Shown here piece after piece: positions 41,742 through 51,132 of a stretch of 64,000 bases of DNA. A program made the position numbers and the translations under genes. This stretch comes from Mesostigma viride (taxonomy: Eukaryota; Streptophyta; Mesostigmatophyceae; Mesostigmatales; Mesostigmataceae), in the NCBI GenBank assembly GCA_009746045.1, contig RPFO01000580.1, positions 20,204-84,203 on the forward strand, in the 5' to 3' direction. How positions within the stretch are numbered: position 1 is the first letter of the stretch; the number at the start of each line of letters is the position of its first letter. A model generated the notes under the pieces. It did no database searches, was not told the DNA's origin, and saw nothing but the letters and a program-made list of their open reading frames with translations.

Positions 41742-43115
41742 TGGGCGCGCCTCAAGGACCCCCAGACCAAAGGGCTCCTCCTGTGGTTTTGCGCCCACCC
41801 GCGGGTGGTTCACTGGCTCCGTGGCGCTCCCCCCCACTTGGTGCGGCTTGCCGCAGAAGGCCATGACGAGCGCATTCAGGCCGCCTTGCAGGTGCTCCTC
41901 CCCGGCCCTAGCCTGCCAGCTCACTCCATGCGCTTGGCCACCCTCCCCTGCCGCATGGGCGGGTGTGGGCTCACCCGCGCCGCCCGCCTCGCCCCCGCCG
42001 CCTTCCTTGGCTCTGTTGCTCAGGCCTGGGCGGAGATCCGCCGGTTGGTCCCCAGCGCCGTCAGCGCCATTCCCGACTTGGTCACCCCATCCCCCTTCCC
42101 CTTTGTGCAGGCTGTGCAGGATTCTTACCTCGGGATCCAGCAGGCTTGCGACCTCGTCCGCACCGCTCAGGCCGTCCACCGTCGCCTGCCCCGGGGCACG
42201 CCCGGCGTGTCTACTGTCGTCAGTCCTAGTGTCTTCCCTGCCTGCGTTCATGAAAAACAACAAAAGACCTACGCGGGTATACTACACTGTGCCGACTGGA
42301 TGGGTCTGCATGCGAGCTTGAACGATCAGGGGAAGGCTTGGCTTCACTCCGTTTCCCTTGAGGGGAGCGTGGGGTCCGCATTCCTGCGCGCCCTCCCCAT
42401 GAGCCCTTTGTTCACGCTGGTTCCGGCCCTTTACGCCATCGCTCTCCGCCACCAGCTCTTTGCCCCGCAACCTCTCATCACGGCGGGTGCGTCCTGCGGC
42501 AGCTGCGGGCTTGCTCTGGATACTACTGGGACGCACTACATCGCGTGCATGGGTGGCCAGCAGAACCAGAACTGGTTCCTCTATCTCCATACCGCTCTCC
42601 TCCGGGTGGTGTGTGCCATGGTTCGGTCGGTCTTTCCCCACTCCACCATCAAGTGCGAGGACGCGGATGGGGCCGCCCTCTACTCACCCAACCACCGCCC
42701 CGACATTACCGTGCTTGACTACGACGGGCAGGGTTGCCACCTGCTCATCGATGTCTCCGTGGCTCGGCCGCTTTCCGGTCGCCACATCCTCCGGGCGGCT
42801 GTGGATGCCGGCGCTGCTGCCACTGTGGCTGAGCGCGACAAGTTTGCCTCCTACGGCAATGTGGGGCCCCACCGGGTCATCCCCTTTGTCCTTGAGGAGT
42901 TCGGGGCCATGGGCCCCAAGACAGCGGAGTTTTTCCACGAGTGCTGCCAGCGCCGTGAAGACCGCCTCGACCTCGAGGGTCAGACCGCCCCGTGGTCTGC
43001 CCGCACGTGGTCCTCGTATTGGCGGCAGCGCCTGTCACTCGCCCTCACTCGCACCGTGGCTGATGTGTTATTCCGCCGCACCCGGGCCGACTTTGTCGCG
43101 ACCCATGCGGTCTAG
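41742..43115 (+). CDS. RLE-type LINE C-terminal region with restriction-like endonuclease
   Basis: The frame is open from 41604; element sequence starts near 41742 (RLKDPQTKGLLLWFC). The region after RT is present: a Cys/His knuckle (CGSCGLALD, then THYIACMGG) and the PD-(D/E)XK-like nuclease core (NHRPDITVLDY then HLLIDVSVARP), which is the layout of R2/NeSL/Utopia-type elements and differs from the APE LINEs to the left. It ends with DRLDLEGQ ... SYWRQRLSLALTRTVAD. The nuclease would nick the target for primed reverse transcription. RT itself is missing through 5' truncation, so the piece is not autonomous. Confidence 0.8.
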   Translation, partial: WARLKDPQTKGLLLWFCAHPRVVHWLRGAPPHLVRLAAEGHDERIQAALQVLLPGPSLPAHSMRLATLPCRMGGCGLTRAARLAPAAFLGSVAQAWAEIRRLVPSAVSAIPDLVTPSPFPFVQAVQDSYLGIQQACDLVRTAQAVHRRLPRGTPGVSTVVSPSVFPACVHEKQQKTYAGILHCADWMGLHASLNDQGKAWLHSVSLEGSVGSAFLRALPMSPLFTLVPALYAIALRHQLFAPQPLITAGASCGSCGLALDTTGTHYIACMGGQQNQNWFLYLHTALLRVVCAMVRSVFPHSTIKCEDADGAALYSPNHRPDITVLDYDGQGCHLLIDVSVARPLSGRHILRAAVDAGAAATVAERDKFASYGNVGPHRVIPFVLEEFGAMGPKTAEFFHECCQRREDRLDLEGQTAPWSARTWSSYWRQRLSLALTRTVADVLFRRTRADFVATHAV

Positions 43116-43322
43116 ATCCCTTCCAGGCCTGCATGGTGGGCCGGCAGCGCTGTTGCTGCGTGTAGTTTTGTGATGTCTAGTTAGTTGTACCTTGTGCCGC
43201 TGGCGTGATCCGGCTTGGATGTCTGTGTCAGATTACTATTAATTTCTTCAGGGTTATTCTCCCAGTTATCGGGTTTTTCCTTATGTTGCATGCCTATCTC
43301 ACCTCCGTAATCTATCATTCTC
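41742..43322 (+). mobile_element. RLE-type LINE (family 1), 3' part
   Basis: A 5'-truncated non-LTR element: C-terminal ORF (to 43115) plus about 205 bases of 3' UTR, ending at an AATATATAT target near 43325. An inverted copy of its last ~275 bases lies at 45779-46055. Confidence 0.8.
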
Positions 43323-44590
43323 AATGAATATATATTATAATAATATAATTACTTACAGCAGAGTGAAATCACTCAAACCAAAGCAAACGCCCAGCTATAA
43401 ACCTCTATACAGAGCCATGTCAAAGCTCTATACTACGATAAGACCAATGGAAACTCCTAACGGGAGGAACCTAATAACCCTGCTGCACCGCAAAATCAGC
43501 CCGCGTACGGCGGAGCATGATGTCAGCCATGGCCCGAGTCAGCGCCACCGACAAGCGCTGACGCCAATATGACGTCCAGGTCCGCGCCGACCATGAGGCC
43601 CGCTGGCCCTCCAGGTCCAGCCGGTCCTCCCGGAGCCGGCAACACTCCTTGAAGAAGGCGGAGGTCAGGGGCCCCATGGCCCCAAACTCCTCCAGGACAA
43701 AGGGCACCACACGATGGTGCCCGACGTCGCCGTAGGCCAGGAGCTTGGCCCGCTCCGCCCGGTCCGCCGTGTAACCTGCCGTGAGGGAGGCCCCAGCCAC
43801 GTGGCTAAGAGCCAAGGGCCGCGCCACCGAAACGTCAATAAGCAGATGCCGGCCACCCCGGCCCCTCAAAGTCCAGCACCACGATGTCAGGCCGGTGGTT
43901 GGGGGAATAGAAGGCAGCGCCATCCGCATCCTCGGACCGGATGTTCGCGTGGGGGAAAACCGACCGAATCATGGCGAGCACCACCGTCAGGAGGACAGTG
44001 TGCAAATACAAATACCAATTCTGATTCTGTTGGCCCCCCATGCAGGAAAGGTAGTGAGTCCCCGTGGGATCCAGCGGCTGCCCACAGCTACCACAAGGCC
44101 GCCCGGCCGGAACAAGAGGCTGCGGGGCAAATAGCTGGTGCCGGAGCGCCACCGAGTAGTGGCTGGGAGCCAAGGCGAATGGGGGGGCCATGGGAAGAGC
44201 ACGAAGGTACGCCGAGCCCACACTCCGCAAGGAAAGCGAGAACAGCCACGCACGTCCCTGGGCGTTGAGGTCCGCGAAAAGAGCAATCCAATCAGCCGTG
44301 TGCAGAATACCCGCGTAGGTTTTCTGGTGTTTATCGATGACGCGAGCAGGGAATGCGGCGGGAGATTGAACGGAGGCGACCGAGGGAGTGCCGCGAGGGA
44401 GGTGGCGCTGTACGGCCTGAGCGGCACGGACGGGAGAACAGGCCTGCTGGATCTCAGCATAGGCCTCCTGGATGGCAGTGACGAAGGGCAAGGGGTTGCT
44501 GGGGTCCAGGAGGTCAGGCGCTGCCGTTGCCAAAAGGGGCAGGAGCCGGCAGCTTTCCGCCCACGACTGAGCGACGGAGCCCAAAAATGC
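43323..44590 (-). mobile_element. RLE-type LINE (family 2), longest copy
   Basis: Minus-strand relative of family 1: knuckle and nuclease (CGSCGQPLDPTGTHYLSCMGG region; NHRPDIVVLDF; LLIDVSVARP) over 43471-44584 with a frame change near 43850-43860 in a CCCC/GGGG run (GGCCACCCCGGCCCC), 3' UTR 43340-43470 and an AT-rich 3' end GAATATATATT. It is truncated at the 5' end at about 44586. Confidence 0.8.
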
Positions 44591-46132
44591 TGAATATATA
44601 TTAAAAATATAATTACTTACAGCAGAGTGAAATCACTCAAACCAAAGCAAACGCCCAGCTATAAACCTATATACAGAGCCATGTCAAAGCTCTATACTAC
44701 GATAAGACCAATGGAAACGCCTAATGCTGAATATATATATGACGTTTGCTTTGGTTTGAGTGATTTCACTCTGCTGTAAGTAATTATATTTTTAATATAT
44801 ATTATAAATATAATTACTTACAGCAGAGTGAAATCACTCAAACCAAAGCAAACGCCCAGCTATAAACCTCTATACAGAGCCATGTAAAAGCTCTATACTA
44901 CGATAAGACCAATGGAAACGCCTAACGGGAGGAACCTAATAGCCCTGCTGCACCGCAAAATCAGCCCGCGTACGGCGGAGCATGATGTCAGCCATGGCCC
45001 GAGTCAGCGCCACCGACAAGCGCTGACGCCAATATGACGTCCAGGTCCGCGCCGACCATGGGGCCCGCTGGCCCTCCAGGTCCAGCCGGTCCTCCCGGAG
45101 CCGGCAACACTCCTTGAAGAAGGCGGAGGTCAGGGGCCCCATGGTCAGGGGCCCCATTTTAATATATATTAAAAATATAATTACTTACAGCAGAGTGAAA
45201 TCACTCAAACCAAAGCAAACGCCCAGCTATAAACCTATATACAGAGCCATGTCAAAGCTCTATACTACGATAAGACCAATGGAAACGCCTAACGGGAGGA
45301 ACCTAATAGCCCTGCTGCACCGCAAAATCAGCCCGCGTACGGCGGAGCATGATGTCAGCCATGGCCCGAGTCAGCGCCACCGACAAGCGCTGACGCCAAT
45401 ATGACGTCCAGGTCCGCGCCGACCATGGGGCCCGCTGGCCCTCCAGGTCCAGCCGATCCTCCCGGAGCCGGCAACACTCCTTGAAGAAGGCGGAGGTCAG
45501 GGGCCCCATGGCCCCAAACTCCTCCAGGACAAAGGGCACCACACGATGGTGCCCGACGTCGCCGTAGGCCAGGAGCTTGGCCCGCTCCGCCCGGTCCGCC
45601 GTGTAACCTGCCGTGAGGGAGGCCCCAGCCACGTGGCTAAGAGCCAAGGGCCGCGCCACCGAAACGTCAATAAGCAGATGCCGGCCACCCCCCTCAAAGT
45701 CCAGCACCACGATGTCAGGCCGGTGGTTGGGGGAATAGAAGGCAGCGCCATCCGCATCCTCGGACCGGATGTTATATATATTCATTGAGAATGATAGATT
45801 ACGGAGGTGAGATAGGCATGCAACATAAGGAAAAAACCGATAACTGGGAGAATAACCCTGAAGAAATTAATAGTAATCTGACACAGACATCCAAGGATCA
45901 CGCCAGCGGCACAAGGTACAACTAACTATACATCACAAAACTACACGCAGCAACAGCGCTGCCGGCCCACCATGCAGGCCTGGAAGGAATCTAGACCGCA
46001 TGGGTCGCGACAAAGTCGGCCCGGGTGCGGCGGAATAACACATCAGCCACGAATATATATTAAAAATATAAATACTTACAGCAGAGTGAAATCACTCAAA
46101 CCAAAGCAAACGCCCAGCTATAAACCTCGAAT
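44591..46132. mobile_element. Serial 5'-truncated RLE-LINE copies in AT tracts
   Basis: At least six pieces follow: family-2 minus 44591-44726 (3' UTR only), family-2 plus ~44733-44795 (3' end only), family-2 minus ~44800-45160 (to the nuclease C-terminus), family-2 minus ~45165-45775 (reaching EDADGAAFYSPNHRPD), family-1 minus 45779-46055, and family-2 minus 46056-46132 (3' end). Every junction is a GAATATATAT-type tract, and each copy ends in TTTAATATATATT-like sequence that forms the next target. No intact gene is present. Confidence 0.8.
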
Positions 46133-46452
46133 ATATATATAGCCCCTCATTGAGTGATGGGGTCGTGTGGGGTACCGGGGAGCCATTCTTGAGTGATGAT
46201 GGTTGAGTGATAAATTGAGTGATAAAATATTGGATTTCGTAATTATTTACTGAAGCATGTGTCAGTTGTGATTCCAGACCCTTGCCAGTATTGACTCAGA
46301 TTGTAACGTGGCTCATTTCATTGTCAGGCTCGGAGTTGCCACGGCCATTAGAAAGCTATGCCAGGGTTTGATTGATACCAAAGTTGCTAACAATGTCGTA
46401 ATACAACCAAGCAAGTTCGTATCAGATCAGGCAACCCATGAAAGGGGCGTGC
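46133..46452. other. Boundary region between LINE array and virus-like genes
   Basis: It contains four copies of TTGAGTGAT within 46148-46225 and otherwise nothing recognised. The left end of the integrated virus may lie here, but I found no terminal inverted repeat shared with the right side. Confidence 0.4.
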
Positions 46453-47019
46453 TCAAACGTTAGCTGTGTAGCCTGATTGCTGCGACCCGAATGCGAGGTT
46501 CTGCCTCTTGTTGGCGAAATCGTCCTCGTTATCATTCTCGTCGAGCTCCCGTTTCTTGTCGTTTGACCCGCTCTTGTATGCTGCAAACCCTCTCCTGGCA
46601 TCTGACCACGCGTTGATGAGGGAGAAAGCGGATATTCCGGGCTGGTGCTTCGACTTCTGGAAAGATTTCATGAAATCCTCGACCTTGTCTACGCAATCGG
46701 CGCATTCGTCAAGGCGTTTCCATTCGCACCGTTCTTCGAGCTTCCTCGGCTTGGCTGACCCCTTTTCGTAGACCCATTCGACAAGGACCTTTGGAGTTTT
46801 CCTGTCAACGGCATCGTAAGCAGCATCGTGGACTTTTAGCACCTCGCAGGTCGGCGAGTAATCACCGGCCTCGCCAGATGGTGCGACAATGCCTTCTAGT
46901 TGTTCAGAAAGGCGAGAAAGCTTGTTTTCAATTGCCGTTTGCTTGTCACAAATTTCGTCAAGTGTTTTCCCTATAAACGCAAGCGCTTTCTCACACGGCC
47001 CAGCATTTCGTGACGCCAT
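46453..47019 (-). CDS. Hypothetical coiled-coil protein
   Basis: A 188-codon intact frame from MASRNAGPC. Residues about 20-45 (KTLDEICDKQTAIENKLSRL) form a short coiled coil. The middle is acidic/basic mixed, with VLVEWVYEKG and CEWKRLDECADC. The C-terminal KKRELDENDNEDDFANKR looks like a bipartite nuclear signal in an acidic context. I do not recognise a family. It is the leftmost leftward gene and is separated by 480 bases from the helicase; whether it belongs to the virus or the host is inferred from orientation and compactness only. Confidence 0.6.
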   Translation of the reverse strand: MASRNAGPCEKALAFIGKTLDEICDKQTAIENKLSRLSEQLEGIVAPSGEAGDYSPTCEVLKVHDAAYDAVDRKTPKVLVEWVYEKGSAKPRKLEERCEWKRLDECADCVDKVEDFMKSFQKSKHQPGISAFSLINAWSDARRGFAAYKSGSNDKKRELDENDNEDDFANKRQNLAFGSQQSGYTANV

Positions 47020-47270
47020 GGCTATCTGTTAGCATTCACTAGACTGCAGGTTGGTTCATAATGCATTCCGGCCATCATATCAAAATTTTAGCAAGGTCAC
47101 GTTACGTCTGCTTGCATCGACCAGTGCTGCGTGAGTGTCATGCGTTTTGTCAGTGGCTGATGGAGGTATAAGGGCGGTGGTAAACTTGGCTTGTATCCCC
47201 GGTACCGGCGCGGCGCTTGGCTGGCAGCGAAAAACACAAGGTCTCTTCAACGTGCGAGGTGTGTGTGTGT

Positions 47271-47337
47271 GAATAGGCAAAATTGCTCAGAGATTTTAAA
47301 GGTAGTTCTATACTTATCTGAGCAATTTTGCCTATTC
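47271..47337. promoter_or_regulatory. 20-bp perfect inverted repeat (candidate replication origin or terminator)
   Basis: GAATAGGCAAAATTGCTCAG at 47271-47290 is exactly mirrored by CTGAGCAATTTTGCCTATTC at 47318-47337, with a 27-base AT-rich spacer. It lies 160 bases past the 3' end of the primase-helicase gene. The helicase resembles origin-binding helicases, which recognise inverted sites around AT-rich spacers, so an origin is a reasonable hypothesis; a terminator stem is the alternative. Confidence 0.6.
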
Positions 47338-47496
47338 TGACAGAACCATCAACCATCACCACAACCACGCCACACAACAAACACACGCCTCTAAAAAACC
47401 CTGCACCGTCGCATGAGAGGAGCGGGATGGCTTTTGGTGTCACAGCAACACAAAATATCTAATACTATACCACGAGACGCGGCGTGATGGGTCTAT

Positions 47497-50400
47497 CTAT
47501 CTGAAATGATAGCCCTCGTCCATGCTTCCATGCGTCTCGTCCTGGTGGCGGAGTGATGCTAGTTCGGCCTCGTTGCCCCACCAGCCAGGCTGATACCTCT
47601 CGCAGAAGTCGAGGACACCAGCCTTTGATATTTCTAGGTCCTGCTCCTTCATATGGTACATCCGCGTGCCGCCTGCTGAAATGTTGAGTGTGCTAGCGAG
47701 TAGGGTGTTAATAAGGCTCGAACACTGAGCAAAACTCAGCGTCCCGCCAGCCCCCTTTGCCCTCCTCTGATACCCAAACACCGCGCGCATGAATGTTTGA
47801 CTCCCCATGATCTCGCGATCGATCCTATTCCCAATCTCGATCGCCTTGTCGCGAGGGATCGTCATGGTCCTGGCACTCTCGCGATCTAGGACGAACTCCT
47901 CTATCCCACTGCCCTTTAATAGATGTAGAGCAACCGCGAGAGTCTTCGCGTCACGGCCTGTTTTGTATTCACTGAGGTCAAAGAGCGAATGAGTCTTCCT
48001 CATTGCCTCAAGGACGTTCGCAAGGTACCCATCCTTGCCCAGTTCTGTCGCTCGCGAGTGCTGCCGGACAGCTCGGTAAACCGTCCGGCATTTATCCTTC
48101 TCGAGGAGCCCGGCAAGTTCCTCATCTCTACGTTCTCGCGGGATCTGGTAACTGAATTCCACGAGCTCGTAGACGTTCTTCAGCCTCTTCTCGAATGCTG
48201 TAAGAATCTCGCCTGCGTCACATCGATCCTTCAGTGCGACGTATTCTTCGTGCTCCATGATATAAACGGCACGCCCCTCGTCAGTGTCCTCTCGCTTTGG
48301 TAGTGGTGGGGCGTCGGTGTGATCCACCTTCTCGTCCGCCCTTTCCATCTTTACGTCATAATCCTCTGCTAGCATCCTGATCAGATTCGGCTTGAAGTGG
48401 CTGCGAGAAACTGCCACGTCCTGCAGGTTGCGACAGAAGAGGTTGAGGAGTGGCGAGCTTGGGTCGAATTTCCTCTTACCATCTTCACCCCACGAAGCAA
48501 TCACATCGGCGTTGTCCTTCGCCATCAGGTTCAGAAACTTGGCCTCTGTGTCGACCGTCGTCTTTTTTATCTGGTCAAAGTTGGTGTCAAGCCTCGACAG
48601 AGGTGTAGTAGAGTCTCGATAGATGATTGTCATCTCCCCCTTGCACAGGTGACGGACACGGAACATCTGTTGCAGCATGGTCGTGTATTCGGCGTATCCT
48701 GGGGCGTTGATAAAACCAGCCACCATGCTGTCGAAAGTGTGCATAGTATACGAGACTCCGACGGTGATGGTCGGCGAAATAATGAGAAAGTCGAGATCAG
48801 CCCATGCCGAATTAGCGCCGCTTTCTAGATCCTTTTTTGGCGTGTCCTTGGTGTACGATTTCCACTTCTTTGTGGACAAAATGTCCTTCAAGCCCTCGCA
48901 TACGGCCGGAACAGCCCACGCCGCGGACATTGGACAGAACAGCTTCTCCCCGGCATGCAACCGCCTCTTGCACTCAGCAACAATCTCCGCAACAAAGACC
49001 GCTTTCCAACACTTCTTAGAATCGATGTCGACCCACTTCAACACGCGATTAGTAGGGCGCTTAAACGTGTTCATAGATGCCCTGATCCCGTCAACTGGTC
49101 GGTAGTGCGCGATGTAATTGTAGACCTTCGCTGTAATGGTCGCGTCAAGCGCTATAAGCACCTTGGCGCGCTCCAAGATCTCGATAAGACGCACAATGAC
49201 CTCTCGCTTGTTCTTGAGATGGAGACCCGATAGCGCTGTCAATGTGTTGTAAATCTCGTCCATGATCACGACGTCAAAACTCGAGCTGGCGAGACGAAGG
49301 ATGGAGTTCAGAACGATGAGCACGCGGTCGTCCTTGATATACCCTCCGCGATTGTCCAGATAGTGGCGGAACCGCGGGTCTTGGGAGAGGATCCGGAACG
49401 CGGAATCCTCCCAGACGATACACTTCCCCACCTCGCCGAGTGCCTTATAATTACGGTCCTCTTCCTTCGAGAGACTGATGTTGGCGACGATGCACAGTAT
49501 GCGAACATCAGGGATCCTGCGGACAAGCTCGTTCACCATCTCTCGGACACGTTCTGATTTTCCAGTCCCACAGTTCGACTGGACAAAGTGGGTGACTTTG
49601 TGACCCTTGTCGCGGCCTCTGATAACCTCGACCAGACCGTCGACGTCAAAAGGCTTGATCTTCTCTGTGCAGTACGTCTCGCCAAACGGGACACTCTCCG
49701 CGACGAACTCGCGCCTGTCCATGATACACTCCGCGTGCTTGGGGCCCTTCTTCCAACACGAGTAGGTGACCCTTCCGTCCGAGTACTCGCACACCCTCGG
49801 GCCGTGACCAGCGCTCTTATGGGGGCGGTCCTTCTTGCACACGATACAGGGCACTTCTGGGTCGACGGTCCAGCGGGACATGTAGTATGTCCGGCCGTCC
49901 TCCCCGGCGTGCTCCTCGACATTGATGATCCGACTACCCGGCGAAACCTTCGCCATTGCCTCGATTGACCTCGCGATTTGCTCGCTGCCCGCCCCGTGCC
50001 CGCGAGGACTATACTGGGACGCCTTTTTGCGTTCCGAGCCTTTCTGGGCGTACCACGAAGCCGGAGCGCTTACTATCTCGGCGTCGTCGAGATTGTTCGT
50101 GGGGTAGACGATGGCCGAGTGTTCGCGAACGTCGTCAGACCCCTCGCATATCCTGAGACTCGCGAGAGGGTCTGTCTCCCCGAGTTTGTGCATTCCGACG
50201 GCTCTGAAGCACCAGTCCTTACCATAGATGTGATCATCGACCATTAACTGGACCTCCTTGTCGTCGTAGTATTCGCCGGGGTTAGCCAACATCTCTTCAA
50301 TGTTTTGCTCCATGTACGCCGAAGCGTGCTCGGTGCTTAGAAGCATATTGGCGTCAACGTAGAGCGACGAATCGGGGTCTAACAAATGCTCGCGGATGTA

Positions 50401-50943
50401 GCGAGTGAATGTCTGACACCAATACTGTCTCGCGTCGATGTCAGCCAGTGCCAGCCCGCGGACAACGATATGATACGAAATCTTGAGGAAACCATCCTTC
50501 TCGCGTGTCGCTGTCGAGACGTTATATTGGAACCGTTCTGGCTCGATCCCTAGAACATCGAACACGTACGCATCGTGAAGTCGCTTGAAATGGCGCGGGT
50601 AGTTGATACGCTCGCAATCCCTTCCCACGCGGTCGTCGAGATCGACGTATGCCCACGACGGCTGGTCGGGGCGGATGATCTCGTTCAGTGTCTGAGTCCG
50701 GACATTTCGCGTGCATTCCTCGCGAATTGCCGCGAATTCTTCAGCGTCTCGGTAGTGTGTGTACTCTTTCGGTCCGCGCCCGATATCCCGGGCAGCAATG
50801 TAGGAATGCCCGGCCTCGTTTGCGGCCTCGATGCAGCGGTCCTTCGGCCCCTTGCCGTCGACCCTCGACCCACCAAACCACGTTCGACCGTGGACGGTTC
50901 TGGTCAATTTCGCTCCAGTGTAGACGGACGCGGTCATGATCAA
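47497..50943 (-). CDS. Primase-polymerase / SF2 origin-binding-type helicase fusion
   Basis: An intact 1,148-codon frame. The N-terminal part matches archaeo-eukaryotic primases: AYVDLDDRVG (catalytic DXD, residues 101-103), KISYHIVVRG (about 154-163) and VDDHIYGKDWCFRAVGMHK (about 235-253). Cys/His residues at about 366-407 (CIVCKKDRPHKSAGH ... SCWKKGPKHAEC) form a probable zinc site. The C-terminal helicase has Walker A NCGTGKSE (about 457-464), VVIMDEIYN (about 558-566), LIALDATIT, SPTITVGVSYT and QMFRVRHL (about 759-766, motif VI). This motif set is like the Herpes_ori_bp type SF2 helicases rather than D5. It would prime, copy and unwind the viral DNA. Upstream lie AAAAATCTAAGC and a palindromic TATA element; downstream lies a 20-bp palindrome. 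Confidence 0.85.
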   Translation of the reverse strand: MIMTASVYTGAKLTRTVHGRTWFGGSRVDGKGPKDRCIEAANEAGHSYIAARDIGRGPKEYTHYRDAEEFAAIREECTRNVRTQTLNEIIRPDQPSWAYVDLDDRVGRDCERINYPRHFKRLHDAYVFDVLGIEPERFQYNVSTATREKDGFLKISYHIVVRGLALADIDARQYWCQTFTRYIREHLLDPDSSLYVDANMLLSTEHASAYMEQNIEEMLANPGEYYDDKEVQLMVDDHIYGKDWCFRAVGMHKLGETDPLASLRICEGSDDVREHSAIVYPTNNLDDAEIVSAPASWYAQKGSERKKASQYSPRGHGAGSEQIARSIEAMAKVSPGSRIINVEEHAGEDGRTYYMSRWTVDPEVPCIVCKKDRPHKSAGHGPRVCEYSDGRVTYSCWKKGPKHAECIMDRREFVAESVPFGETYCTEKIKPFDVDGLVEVIRGRDKGHKVTHFVQSNCGTGKSERVREMVNELVRRIPDVRILCIVANISLSKEEDRNYKALGEVGKCIVWEDSAFRILSQDPRFRHYLDNRGGYIKDDRVLIVLNSILRLASSSFDVVIMDEIYNTLTALSGLHLKNKREVIVRLIEILERAKVLIALDATITAKVYNYIAHYRPVDGIRASMNTFKRPTNRVLKWVDIDSKKCWKAVFVAEIVAECKRRLHAGEKLFCPMSAAWAVPAVCEGLKDILSTKKWKSYTKDTPKKDLESGANSAWADLDFLIISPTITVGVSYTMHTFDSMVAGFINAPGYAEYTTMLQQMFRVRHLCKGEMTIIYRDSTTPLSRLDTNFDQIKKTTVDTEAKFLNLMAKDNADVIASWGEDGKRKFDPSSPLLNLFCRNLQDVAVSRSHFKPNLIRMLAEDYDVKMERADEKVDHTDAPPLPKREDTDEGRAVYIMEHEEYVALKDRCDAGEILTAFEKRLKNVYELVEFSYQIPRERRDEELAGLLEKDKCRTVYRAVRQHSRATELGKDGYLANVLEAMRKTHSLFDLSEYKTGRDAKTLAVALHLLKGSGIEEFVLDRESARTMTIPRDKAIEIGNRIDREIMGSQTFMRAVFGYQRRAKGAGGTLSFAQCSSLINTLLASTLNISAGGTRMYHMKEQDLEISKAGVLDFCERYQPGWWGNEAELASLRHQDETHGSMDEGYHFR

Positions 50944-51076
50944 AGATGTATACCTGTAGCTTAGATTTTTTTTTTCTGGCCGAAACGAGACTGGTTTTTT
51001 TTTCTGATTGGAAGGAAGTGGATTTTATTAATCAATAATACAATTCAACTCTCTCGATAGCCGAAAAAACCCGGGA

Positions 51077-51097
51077 CTTTTATACGTAGTATAAAAG
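51077..51097. promoter_or_regulatory. Palindromic double TATA element
   Basis: CTTTTATACGTAGTATAAAAG is an inverted repeat of 9-bp arms around GTA and presents a TATAAAA-like box on both strands. It lies about 135 bases upstream of the primase-helicase start and just beyond the end of the recombinase gene, so a promoter for the former is likely. Confidence 0.5.
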
Positions 51098-51132
51098 GGC
51101 GACAAACAATTTTCAGATAGCGACAGAATCAA

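Noticed and set aside
46148-46225. TTGAGTGAT repeats as a CRISPR-like or telomere-like array
   Set aside because: Four irregularly spaced 9-base copies only; no uniform spacers and no telomere periodicity.
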